The translations under genes were made by a program, and so were the position numbers. DNA of 35,286 bases from Gammaproteobacteria bacterium. Its GTDB lineage: Bacteria; Pseudomonadota; Gammaproteobacteria; UBA6429; Thiohalophilaceae. The notes beneath the pieces are model-generated. The model ran no database searches. It was not told where the DNA came from and saw only the letters and a list, made by a program, of their open reading frames with translations. Position 1 is the first letter of the stretch. Every line of letters starts with the position of its first letter. The DNA is taken from the NCBI GenBank assembly GCA_030594815.1, contig JAUVEN010000018.1, positions 1 to 35,286 on the forward strand. The letters are read 5' to 3'. Shown one piece after another: positions 8,929 to 16,415 of the stretch.

Positions 8929-10719
8929 TCAAGCAGTATCCAAATGTGTCTGAAACCACAGCTCCAGCAAGGCTAAATGCCACAATTTACTACCTCGCAA
9001 GGCGGTAAAGTGTTGATCTGGCTCAGAAAGTAGCTTATCGACATAAGGTCGGGCAAAAATACCCCGGTTGCGACAAGCCTGTGAATTTAGAATATCCTGC
9101 ATGAAATCTAAAAACTCACCACGGACATATTTTAAGGCAGGCATGGGGAAATAGCCTTTTGGACGATCAATCACTGCATCGGGAATCAAGCCGCGGGAAA
9201 TACGCTTTAGTACATCTTTACCACCGAGGCCACTTTTGAGTCCCAACTTCATTTCTGGTGGCATTTTTGCTGCCAGCTCAACAAGGTGATGATCTAAAAA
9301 GGGAACCCGGGCTTCGAGACCCCAGGCCATGGTCATGTTGTCCACCCGTTTTACCGGATCATCCACAATCAAGGTCGTGGTATCCATACGTAAAACACGA
9401 TCAATAAATTCATCCGCATTTGGTTGCCCAAGTAACTCCGCAACTTTTTGCGAAGTAAAATCTTCACCACGATAATCCGGCGTAACCATTTCTAAAAATT
9501 CATCATGCGGGCGATCAAAATAATAACGCGCAAAACGAGATACATCTGAACCATTTATATCCTGATGCATTTGTGGGAACCAGAAGTAACCCGCGAAGAC
9601 TTCATCTGCGCCCTGACCGCTCTGAACCACTTTAACTTGTTCAGATACTCTTTCAGACAACAAATAAAATGCAACTGCATCCTGACCTACCATTGGTTCA
9701 GACATTGCTTTCACTGCATCGGGTATATGCGGTAATACTTCACTATTTGAAATATGGTATTTATGATGTTTTGTTTTATAACGTTCTACAATTTGATCCG
9801 AAAATTCAAACTCACTGCCCTTCTCTTCGGGTTGATCTTCAAAACCGATTGAGAACGTGCGTAAATCTTTTACCCCTGCTTCAGCAAGTAGTGCCACAAG
9901 TAAACTTGAATCTAAACCACCCGACAACAATACACCTACAGGTACATCGGCAACATCAATACGTTTGCGTACCGCTTCACGTAATGCATCGTGAATTTGA
10001 TCCGTCCATTCTTTTTCTGATAATTCTTTTTCTGGACGCGTTGCATCCAAAAACCAGTAACGTTGTGTTTTTTCTTTACCGTTTACATCAATCGTCATTG
10101 ATGTACCGGGTTCTAATTTACGGATACCATTTACAATTGTGCGTGGCGCAGGCACTACGGCATGTAATGTAAACTGGTTGTGTAATGCAAACGGATCAAT
10201 TGATTTATCAATTTCGCCAGTTGCAAGTAGAGCCTGCACATTTGATGCGAAACGAAAATATTCATTTGTTTTAGAAAAATAAAAAGGTTTAATCCCCATG
10301 CGATCACGCACTGCAAAAACGTGTTGTTTCTTTTCATCCCAAATAGCAAAAGCAAACATACCGTGTAAATATTTGGGACAGTCTTCGCCCCATTTGTGAT
10401 ACGCCTTTAAAATAACTTCAGTATCACCTTCACTTTGAAAGGTATAACCTTCTTTTATAAATTGCTGACGTAATTCAGGGTAGTTATAAATCGCCCCGTT
10501 AAAAACAACAGTTAGTCCTAACTCACGATCAACCATGGGTTGGTTTGAGTGTTCACTTAAATCAATAATCGCTAAACGTCGATGACCAAAAGCAACACGA
10601 TCATGATGCCATGTATCACCAAAGTCCGGGCCACGTTTCTCCAGCTTTGGCAGCATTGCTTTAACCGCTGCAATGTTAGCTGTAGATTTAAAATTTAGTT
10701 CACCGCAAATTCCGCACAT
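8929..10719 (-). CDS. asnO: N-acetylglutaminylglutamine amidotransferase (asparagine synthase family)
   Basis: Class II glutamine amidotransferase with an asparagine-synthase domain. The subgroup it most resembles makes the osmolyte N-acetylglutaminylglutamine amide. The start is ATG 10719, because the catalytic cysteine must be residue 2 (MCGICGELNF); an upstream ATG at 10767 adds 16 residues and would bury it. Length is 596. The glutaminase domain contains RGPDFGDTWHHDRVAFGHRR and FNGAIYNYPELR; the synthase domain has the PP-loop SGGLDSS and GLEARVPFLDHHLVELAAK. Subgroup signs are VVPAPRTI, AMSEPMVGQDAVAFYLLS, VVQSGQGADEVFAGYFW and the end FTALRGSKLWHLALLELW. The usual partners (GNAT/ATP-grasp synthetase, peptidase) are not adjacent. 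Plain AsnB is the alternative. Confidence 0.8.
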   Translation of the reverse strand: MCGICGELNFKSTANIAAVKAMLPKLEKRGPDFGDTWHHDRVAFGHRRLAIIDLSEHSNQPMVDRELGLTVVFNGAIYNYPELRQQFIKEGYTFQSEGDTEVILKAYHKWGEDCPKYLHGMFAFAIWDEKKQHVFAVRDRMGIKPFYFSKTNEYFRFASNVQALLATGEIDKSIDPFALHNQFTLHAVVPAPRTIVNGIRKLEPGTSMTIDVNGKEKTQRYWFLDATRPEKELSEKEWTDQIHDALREAVRKRIDVADVPVGVLLSGGLDSSLLVALLAEAGVKDLRTFSIGFEDQPEEKGSEFEFSDQIVERYKTKHHKYHISNSEVLPHIPDAVKAMSEPMVGQDAVAFYLLSERVSEQVKVVQSGQGADEVFAGYFWFPQMHQDINGSDVSRFARYYFDRPHDEFLEMVTPDYRGEDFTSQKVAELLGQPNADEFIDRVLRMDTTTLIVDDPVKRVDNMTMAWGLEARVPFLDHHLVELAAKMPPEMKLGLKSGLGGKDVLKRISRGLIPDAVIDRPKGYFPMPALKYVRGEFLDFMQDILNSQACRNRGIFARPYVDKLLSEPDQHFTALRGSKLWHLALLELWFQTHLDTA

Positions 10720-10742
10720 AGTTTCTCTTCTTTTCGCTTTTC

Positions 10743-11031
10743 GTAGGTCAGACTCATAGTGCCCCAAAGTAAAATCATCTGGAGGGTATTAGTCTGACGA
10801 CACACTACAACTTAACTGATAAAATTAAATTTACCTCAAACTTCGAATAGATGTTCTTTTCTTTATATGCTCGTCAGAATGAATTCTGACCTACAACTAT
10901 CCTGTCTTTCGTAGGTCAGACTTTAGTCTGACGACACACTACAACTTAACTGATAAAATTAAATTCACCTTAAACTATCGAATAGATATTCTTTTCTTTA
11001 TACATTCGTCAGAATGAATTCTGACCTACAA
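10743..11031. repeat. Tandem BIME-like units made of GTAGG REPs next to the RAYT
   Basis: Two tandem direct units fill the 306-bp gap: A, 10743-10896, and B, 10911-11031. Each has a GTAGGTCAGACT...AGTCTGACG repeat, a shared spacer starting ACACACTACAACTTAACTG, and an inverted REP CGTCAGAATGAATTCTGACC followed by TACAA. REPs lie at 10743-10754/10791-10799, 10872-10896, 10911-10933 and 11007-11031. In unit A the first REP's loop is interrupted by a 36-base insert (10755-10790). The spacers differ at only a few positions, so the duplication is recent. The last REP overlaps the RAYT stop codon. Confidence 0.9.
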
Positions 11032-11475
11032 CCACACCGCATCCCAATGGGGATAATCCGCTAACCTTTTAACTAATCCAGCACGTAATGGGTTGGCAAC
11101 TATATAACGTGCAACTTTCTTGATATCTTCATCACGGCGCAAAGCATGATCATAGTATGCATGTTGCCAAAAAGTTCCTTTTTGACCTAATAACAAATTA
11201 AGTTTTCGAGCAGTTTGACCTTTAAACCTTTTGATTACTGTCGCTAAATCATAATCTGATTTTAATTCAAACAACCAATGAATATGATCAGGCATTATTA
11301 CCCATGCAATTGTTGCCACATGATCTTCATCATCAATTTTTTTCATTTGTAGAATAACATTTCTACATAGTTCTAAATCTAAAAATAATTTTCTACGTTT
11401 ATGTATTACGGTTGTTATGAAATATATTTTATTTTCTGATGAAAAACGTCCTTTTGCCAAATCTCTGTAGCTCAT
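11026..11475 (-). CDS. REP-associated tyrosine transposase (RAYT, Y1 HUH family)
   Basis: A single-domain HUH nuclease of 149 residues, the family that cleaves single-stranded REP hairpins and is thought to spread them. The metal-binding HUH motif is MPDHIHWLF (His64, His66) and the nucleophile is Tyr124 in VARYIVANPLRAGLV. The IKRFKGQTARKLN and WQHAYYDHALRRDEDIKKVARYI stretches are typical of RAYTs. No residue of the core appears lost, so it may be active. GTAGG REPs flank it on both sides. Its TAG stop (11026-11028) is the TAG of the GTAGG of the 11007-11031 REP. The start ATG 11475 gives MSYRDLAKGRF, common in the family. Confidence 0.95.
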   Translation of the reverse strand: MSYRDLAKGRFSSENKIYFITTVIHKRRKLFLDLELCRNVILQMKKIDDEDHVATIAWVIMPDHIHWLFELKSDYDLATVIKRFKGQTARKLNLLLGQKGTFWQHAYYDHALRRDEDIKKVARYIVANPLRAGLVKRLADYPHWDAVWL

Positions 11476-11519
11476 ATTATCTTCCTTGATAATTATTTAT
11501 GTGCTTTAAACGAACATTT

Positions 11520-11585
11520 GTCAGACTAAAGTCTGACCTACAAAGTCAAAATCTATATTCCTGTAGGTCAGACTTCAGTCTGACG
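11520..11585. repeat. Inverted pair of GTAGG REPs upstream of the RAYT
   Basis: Two REPs lie in opposite orientation: 11520-11542 (GTCAGACTAAAGTCTGACC then TACA) and 11563-11585 (GTAGGTCAGACTTCAGTCTG then ACG). The stem is the same CAGAC/GTCTG type as in the tandem units on the other side of the transposase gene. The second REP overlaps the 3' end of hyuB and supplies its last codons (Ala-Ser-Asp-stop). Confidence 0.9.
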
Positions 11586-13110
11586 CCTTACCCCAACCAC
11601 CACCACCGGGGGTTTTAATTGTTAGGCAATCGCCTTTATTCACATCTAAACAAACCTTAGGTGTTAATGGTTTGCCATTTAACAGGTTTTGTCCACATCC
11701 ACCATCAATACCGTTGTTTAGTCCCCATGGTGAATGCAGTCGTCGTTCTGTTAATAAGGTTACATTCGCAGATTTCAAGAATTCAAATTCACGTATTAAT
11801 CCATCTCCACCATTATGTAATCCATATCCACCTGAATTTTTGCGAATGGCATATTGTTTTATACGAACGGGATAGCATGTTTCCATTACTTCAATTGGGG
11901 TGTTTCTGGTATTGGTCATATGAGTTTGTACGGCATCTATACCATCACTTTGAGAACTTGCGCCCATACCACCGCCAATTGTTTCATAATAATCCCATTC
12001 ATCCTGCACTGATCCCATAGCAAGATTATTCATACTGCCATGACTTGCGGCAGGAATTTTATCGGGCAAGGCTTGTGCTAATGCCCCCATGACAACATCA
12101 ACAATACGCGTACTGGTTTCAACATTGCCTGCGGCCACCGCGGCAGGTCGTTTCGCATTAAGTAAACAACCTTCTGGTGCATCAATTGAGATTGGTCTAA
12201 AGCTTCCTGCACATGCCGGTGTTTGATTTGGCATTAAACAGCGAAAAACATAATACACTGCAGCGGCAGCAACGGATAAAGGACAATTTATATTGCCTTC
12301 TGTTTGTTCTGTTGTGCCTGTAAAATCAACATGTGCATTATGATCTTTAACAATAATTGTCGCGGCAATATTTAAATCAAAATTCCCTAGCCCATCATCA
12401 TCCATAACATCACTGAAGGTATATTCACCATCAGGAATTTCATTGATAACACTTTGTGCTAACCGTTCCCCATAATCATTCAAGTCTGATAATGCAGTTA
12501 AGAAGGTTGCTTCACCTAATGAAGTCATTAATGATTGCAAACGCTCTACCCCAGCATGGTTTGCACTGATTTGTGCTGAAAAATCTCCCTGTGCAGCTTT
12601 GCCACTACGAATTGAGCCAAGAATGTTTGCCATGAACGTTTCGTTCAATTTGCCCTGCTCAATTAAATGAGTCGGTGGGATGATCAAGCCTTCTTCATCT
12701 AAACTTTTAGACAACGGCATTGAGCCGGGAGAGTCTGCACCAATATCTGCATGATGTGCACGGTTAGCAATAAAGGCTAATAACGTCCCTTCAAAATAAA
12801 CAGGTGCAATTAATGTAATATCGGGTAAGTGAGTTCCCCCTAAAAAAGGATCATTCACAATAACCATATCGCCGTCATGCCAATCTAACTGACTGACAAT
12901 GTTTTGCATCGCGTAAGCCATACTGCCTAAATGCACCGGGATATGAGCAGCTTGAGCGCAAAGCTCACCCTCAGCATTAAATACTGCGCAGGAAAAATCG
13001 AGACGATCTCGAATATTTGGAGAAAATGCAGCGCGTTGTAAGACCGCACCCATCTCATCACAAACGGCATCAAGTCGACTGGTAAAGAGACTGAGTTCTA
13101 TACTATTCAA
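11575..13110 (-). CDS. Hydantoinase B / oxoprolinase family protein
   Basis: A 511-residue HyuB-type subunit; relatives act with HyuA in ATP-dependent hydrolysis of hydantoins, 5-oxoproline or acetone-like substrates. Family features are the opening SRLDAVCDEMGAVLQRAAFS, PNIRDRLDFSCAVFNAEG, AHIPVHLGSM, NDPFLGGTHLPDITLIAPV, ANRAHHADIGADSPGSMP, and the glycine-rich C-terminus (NSGGYGLHNGGDGLIREFEF, KTPGGGGWGKASD). No HyuA gene is present on either side, so it is an orphan here. No ATG or GTG lies in frame between the upstream stop and the conserved start; TTG 13110 with GAAG upstream is the best start. The last three residues and stop come from a REP. The substrate cannot be assigned. Confidence 0.85.
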   Translation of the reverse strand: MNSIELSLFTSRLDAVCDEMGAVLQRAAFSPNIRDRLDFSCAVFNAEGELCAQAAHIPVHLGSMAYAMQNIVSQLDWHDGDMVIVNDPFLGGTHLPDITLIAPVYFEGTLLAFIANRAHHADIGADSPGSMPLSKSLDEEGLIIPPTHLIEQGKLNETFMANILGSIRSGKAAQGDFSAQISANHAGVERLQSLMTSLGEATFLTALSDLNDYGERLAQSVINEIPDGEYTFSDVMDDDGLGNFDLNIAATIIVKDHNAHVDFTGTTEQTEGNINCPLSVAAAAVYYVFRCLMPNQTPACAGSFRPISIDAPEGCLLNAKRPAAVAAGNVETSTRIVDVVMGALAQALPDKIPAASHGSMNNLAMGSVQDEWDYYETIGGGMGASSQSDGIDAVQTHMTNTRNTPIEVMETCYPVRIKQYAIRKNSGGYGLHNGGDGLIREFEFLKSANVTLLTERRLHSPWGLNNGIDGGCGQNLLNGKPLTPKVCLDVNKGDCLTIKTPGGGGWGKASD

Positions 13111-13284
13111 AATCGTGGCTTCAAAGTCTTTGTTTTATAAGGATATTAAGGGTCATTGTAGCACCCTGAAGAGTAAGTTCTATTAATAAGTCGTGCCTGT
13201 AACATAATACTGTAGTAAACTACTCGGCAAATATTTACGCAATTACATTTACACATATATAAAAATAACGAGGGGAATTCTATT

Positions 13285-13872
13285 ATGAATCCATTAACGT
13301 CTATCAAAGGCACAATCATCGCAGGCTTCGTATTAGCTGCAATTATCGTTTTCGCTGGTGGCATGACCGGTTTTAACGCTCTTAACATTGAAGTTTGGTT
13401 TCACGTATTAGCTGGCGTAATTTGGATTGGTTTACTTTACTACTTCAACTTCGTACAAGTTCCTGGTGTTGGTGCTGCATTAGCAGAAAAAGATAGCGGT
13501 GGCCCAGGCCCTGCTGCAATCAACAAATACGTTGCTCCGACTGCTTTACTTTGGTTCCGTTGGGCGGCAGTGGTTACCTGGTTTACAGGTGTTGGCGCAT
13601 TAGAAGGTTTAGGCGGTGCAATGGGTGCATTCACATTCTCTGCAGGCATGGAAGTTATCGGTCTTGGCGCATGGTTAGGTACTATCATGTTGTTCAACGT
13701 TTGGGTTCTTATTTGGCCAAACCAGCAAAAAATATTAGGCATGAAAGAAGTAACGGCTGATGAAATCGCTAAAGCTAAATTCGTTGCATTGATGGCTTCA
13801 CGTACTAACACTGTACTGTCAATTCCAATGTTATTGTGCATGATTGGTTACGGACATGGATTAACTTTCTAA
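13285..13872 (+). CDS. Urate-oxidase-N-like integral membrane protein
   Basis: A 195-residue protein with about five hydrophobic segments: near 9-27 (TIIAGFVLAAIIVFAGG), 35-55 (IEVWFHVLAGVIWIGLLYYF), 88-105, 112-150 (GLGAWLGTIMLFNVWVLIWP) and 175-192. It resembles the membrane domain at the N-terminus of PuuD-type urate hydroxylases: WFHVLAGVIWIGLLYYFNFV, KYVAPTALLWFRW, TIMLFNVWVLIWPNQQK, and SRTNTVLSIPMLLCM. The cytochrome c domain of PuuD is missing, and no purine genes lie nearby, so urate oxidation is not implied. The start ATG 13285 has a GAGGGG ribosome binding site. It is a single-gene unit ending in a strong terminator, diverging from hyuB. Histidines in WFHV and GYGHG are possible cofactor ligands. 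Confidence 0.8.
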   Translation: MNPLTSIKGTIIAGFVLAAIIVFAGGMTGFNALNIEVWFHVLAGVIWIGLLYYFNFVQVPGVGAALAEKDSGGPGPAAINKYVAPTALLWFRWAAVVTWFTGVGALEGLGGAMGAFTFSAGMEVIGLGAWLGTIMLFNVWVLIWPNQQKILGMKEVTADEIAKAKFVALMASRTNTVLSIPMLLCMIGYGHGLTF

Positions 13873-13891
13873 GTAGAAAGTTTCTTCCAAA

Positions 13892-13924
13892 AAGCCCAGC
13901 CTCTTATGGAGGCTGGGTTTTTTT
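13892..13924 (+). terminator. Rho-independent terminator of the membrane-protein gene
   Basis: CCCAGCCTC, loop TTATG, GAGGCTGGG, followed by seven T residues, beginning about 20 bases after the stop codon at 13872. The nine-pair uninterrupted stem with a T tract is a textbook intrinsic terminator. Confidence 0.95.
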
Positions 13925-13946
13925 ATGCCTAAAAATGACGCAATAG

Positions 13947-13975
13947 TTGCTGTAATGCCCATCTAAGGCTAAAAT
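13947..13975 (+). promoter_or_regulatory. Candidate Sigma70 promoter of argD
   Basis: TTGCTG (13947-13952), a 17-base spacer and TAAAAT (13970-13975). Transcription would start near 13982, about 70 bases upstream of the argD ATG and just before the hairpin at 13987-14018. No ArgR-type TGAAT...ATTCA palindrome was found here. Confidence 0.55.
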
Positions 13976-13986
13976 TAGTCTTTAGT

Positions 13987-14018
13987 GGCGGTCCGTCTTT
14001 AAAACGGGCTGCCTTTTT
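13987..14018 (+). terminator. Terminator-like hairpin in the argD leader
   Basis: GGCGGTCCGT (13987-13996) pairs with ACGGGCTGCC (14004-14013) over ten positions, two of them G-T wobbles, and five T residues follow. It lies between the candidate promoter and the argD start codon (14051). It could therefore attenuate argD, or be a second terminator for the upstream gene if argD is transcribed from elsewhere. Confidence 0.6.
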
Positions 14019-14050
14019 ATTTCTGGAAACTGGATTTCGCTGGATATCAC

Positions 14051-15226
14051 ATGACCGACACATTAATGCATAACTATGCTCCTTTCCCCGTTAACTTTGA
14101 AAAAGGTGAAGGTGCTATATTGTGGGACACAGAAGGTAAAACGTATCTGGACGCGTTAGCGGGTATCGCTGTTTGCAGTCTTGGCCATGCACACCCTGCA
14201 GTAACAAAAGCAATTTGTAATCAAGCAGGTAAATTAGTACACACCTCAAATATTTATGGCATCAGTAACCAGAAAGAACTTGCCGACAAATTAACGCAGC
14301 TGTCTGATATGGACAATGTATTTTTTAGTAACTCAGGTGCAGAAGCGAATGAAGCCGCAATCAAACTTGCCCGGCTTTTTGGTCACAGTAAAAATATTGA
14401 TCAACCAGCCATTATTGTAATGGAAGGCAGTTTCCATGGTCGGACCATGGCAACGTTAACAGCAACGGGGAACAGAAAAGTACACGCTGGGTTTGAACCA
14501 CTTGTGCAAGGCTTTATTCGTGCCCCTTATAACGACATTGAAGCCATTAAAAACATTGCTAGTAATAATTCAAATGTTGTTGCTGTTTTAGTTGAGCCTA
14601 TTACAGGAGAAGGTGGAATTAATATTCCAGCAGATGATTACCTTAATCAAATCCGTGAGATTTGTGATAAAAATAACTGGTTAATGATGTTGGATGAAAT
14701 TCAAACGGGTATGTGTCGGACAGGTAAATGGTTTGCACATCAACATAATGGAATTACACCTGACGTCATGACATTAGCAAAAGCACTTGGCAATGGTGTA
14801 CCGATTGGTGCCTGCCTGGCAAAAGGTGAAGCAGCTAAATTATTCCAACCCGGAAATCATGGGTCGACCTATGGTGGTAACCCTTTAGTTACTGCTGCTG
14901 CACTAGCCGTTATAAAAACATGTGAGCAAGATAAACTTGCAGATCGTGCTGCCAGCCTAAGTGATAAAATAGTTGCCGGCTTTAAAGATAGCTTAAAAGA
15001 TCTTAATGCGGTTGTTGAAATCAGGGCAAAGGGTTTAATGATCGGCATTCAACTTGATCGGCCTTGTGCTGAACTTGTTAAAGCAGGACTTGATGCAGGT
15101 ATATTAATTAATGTCACTGCCGGTGATGTTGTGCGGTTATTACCACCACTTATTATTTCAGATGACCAGGCAGACCAAATTGTAAAAATGGTTAGCGAAC
15201 TTATTCGTACTTTTATAGAAGAATAA
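14051..15226 (+). CDS. argD: Acetylornithine aminotransferase
   Basis: PLP-dependent class III aminotransferase acting on N-acetylglutamate semialdehyde in arginine synthesis; it may also serve lysine synthesis. Length is 391 residues. Recognisable parts are YLDALAGIAVCSLGHAHPAV, the cofactor phosphate loop NSGAEANEAAIKLAR, GSFHGRTMATLTATGN, VLVEPITGEGGINI, MLDEIQTGMCRTGKWFAHQH and the PLP lysine in TLAKALGNGVPIGA. The GSTYGGNPLVTAAALAVI block confirms the argD group. argF follows after 135 bp on the same strand, and both may share a transcript interrupted by two GTAGG hairpins. The ATG at 14051 gives MTDTLMHNYAPFPVNFEKGE, the usual start. Confidence 0.95.
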   Translation: MTDTLMHNYAPFPVNFEKGEGAILWDTEGKTYLDALAGIAVCSLGHAHPAVTKAICNQAGKLVHTSNIYGISNQKELADKLTQLSDMDNVFFSNSGAEANEAAIKLARLFGHSKNIDQPAIIVMEGSFHGRTMATLTATGNRKVHAGFEPLVQGFIRAPYNDIEAIKNIASNNSNVVAVLVEPITGEGGINIPADDYLNQIREICDKNNWLMMLDEIQTGMCRTGKWFAHQHNGITPDVMTLAKALGNGVPIGACLAKGEAAKLFQPGNHGSTYGGNPLVTAAALAVIKTCEQDKLADRAASLSDKIVAGFKDSLKDLNAVVEIRAKGLMIGIQLDRPCAELVKAGLDAGILINVTAGDVVRLLPPLIISDDQADQIVKMVSELIRTFIEE

Positions 15227-15239
15227 ATACAACAACATT

Positions 15240-15325
15240 GTAGGTTCGAATTCATTCGAACGCAGCGGTAAAAAATAACAATTATTCTATTTTCAATACC
15301 GCGTTCGAATGAATTCGAACCTACA
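15240..15325. repeat. Inverted pair of GTAGG REPs between argD and argF
   Basis: 15240-15263 (GTAGGTTCGAATTCATTCGA then ACGC) and 15301-15325 (GCGTTCGAATGAATTCGAAC then CTACA) are near-perfect inverted copies. The head GTAGGT matches the RAYT-flanking REPs, but the stem is TTCGAA instead of CAGAC, with both arms changed. Spacer sequence is AT-rich. In the argDF transcript both REPs would form hairpins. Confidence 0.9.
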
Positions 15326-15361
15326 AAAATTAAACCCAATATTTTTAAATAGAAGAATATT

Positions 15362-16267
15362 ATGACTCAACATTTTTTAACACTAATGGATTTAGATAAA
15401 GCAACGTTAAATAAGCTTATCTCTCGCGCTATCGAACTCAAAGCTATTCAAAAATCTGGTGAGATTTATGAGCCGCTTAAAAATAAAGTACTCGGAATGA
15501 TTTTTGATAAAGCATCAACTCGTACCCGTGTTTCTTTTGAAACGGGTATGGCGCATTTTGGCGGACATGCGATTTTTCTTTCTCCTCGAGATACTCAGTT
15601 TGGTCGTGGTGAACCCGTTGAAGATAGCGCACGCGTTTTATCACGCATGGTTGATTGTATTATGGTGAGAACATTCGATCACGAAATGTTAGAAACCTTT
15701 GCTGAATATTCTGATGTACCTGTTATTAATGCATTGACGGATATGTATCATCCTTGTCAGTTACTTGCAGATATGCAAACTTACTTTGAACATCGTGGTG
15801 ATATTACAGGTAAAACAATAACCTACATCGGTGATGGCAATAATATGTGTCACTCTTATATGAATGCAGCACGACAGTATGGCTTTACATTAAATGTTGC
15901 TGTACCTGAAGGATATGATCCGGATGCTTCTTTGTTGGAAGAAACAAAAGATTGTGTCAATATATTCCGTAACACTAAAGATGCCGTAGCCGGTGCAGAT
16001 ATGATCACTACCGATGTCTGGGCCAGTATGGGACAAGAAGAAGAACAGGCTATTCGTGAAAAAGCATTTGCAGGCTATCAAGTGAATGACAAGTTGATGG
16101 CTCTTGCGAATAAGGATGCTGTCTTTATGCATTGCTTACCTGCACATCGTGAAGAAGAAGTAAGCACGAGTGTTATTGATGGCCCACAGAGTGTTGTATG
16201 GGATCAAGCAGAAAACCGACTGCATGCTCAAAAGGCACTACTTGAATTATTAATGACAAAAAAATAG
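15362..16267 (+). CDS. argF: Ornithine carbamoyltransferase
   Basis: Makes citrulline from ornithine and carbamoyl phosphate; cytoplasmic homotrimer. Length is 301 residues. The carbamoyl phosphate site STRTR is at residues 52-56, followed by [17 protein letters not shown]. Other family motifs are the [11 protein letters not shown] block, [11 protein letters not shown] and the ornithine-site cysteine in [12 protein letters not shown] near the end. Motif order matches anabolic OTC. The start ATG 15362 ([19 protein letters not shown]) is the family start. It follows argD on the same strand and ends before a 77-bp hairpin element. Confidence 0.96.
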   Translation: MTQHFLTLMDLDKATLNKLISRAIELKAIQKSGEIYEPLKNKVLGMIFDKASTRTRVSFETGMAHFGGHAIFLSPRDTQFGRGEPVEDSARVLSRMVDCIMVRTFDHEMLETFAEYSDVPVINALTDMYHPCQLLADMQTYFEHRGDITGKTITYIGDGNNMCHSYMNAARQYGFTLNVAVPEGYDPDASLLEETKDCVNIFRNTKDAVAGADMITTDVWASMGQEEEQAIREKAFAGYQVNDKLMALANKDAVFMHCLPAHREEEVSTSVIDGPQSVVWDQAENRLHAQKALLELLMTKK

Positions 16268-16292
16268 CCTAAGCTATACTTGTTTAAACAGG

Positions 16293-16369
16293 AGATTGTT
16301 TCGTCGTACCTCCTCGCAATGACAGTTACAACAAGTCATTGCGAAGGAATAAAATGACTGCGGCAGTCT
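16293..16369. repeat. 77-bp hairpin element after argF
   Basis: TCGCAATGAC (16314-16323) is perfectly inverted at GTCATTGCGA (16335-16344), and the outer parts AGATTGTTTCGTC and GACTGCGGCAGTCT are imperfect inverses. The sequence resembles the widespread 'GTCATTGCGAGGA...GAAGCAATCT' interspersed repeat of many bacteria. It probably serves as the argF transcript end. No target duplication was seen. Confidence 0.75.
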
Positions 16370-16415
16370 TTATATTATTACTCCATACTTAATTCTAAAA
16401 GTGATATTAAAAATT

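Noticed and set aside
10743-11585. Regular palindromic repeats that could be mistaken for a CRISPR array
   Set aside because: Spacers are near-identical between units, repeats alternate in orientation, and a RAYT, not cas genes, is adjacent. They are REP/BIME elements.
13440-13841. Minus-strand open frame of 133 codons inside the membrane-protein gene
   Set aside because: It is the mirror of a gene with strong ribosome binding site, terminator and family motifs; the translated sequence shows no known motif.
13873-14050. ArgR operator upstream of argD
   Set aside because: No TGAAT-N-ATTCA palindrome could be found here; the same is true upstream of argF and argA.
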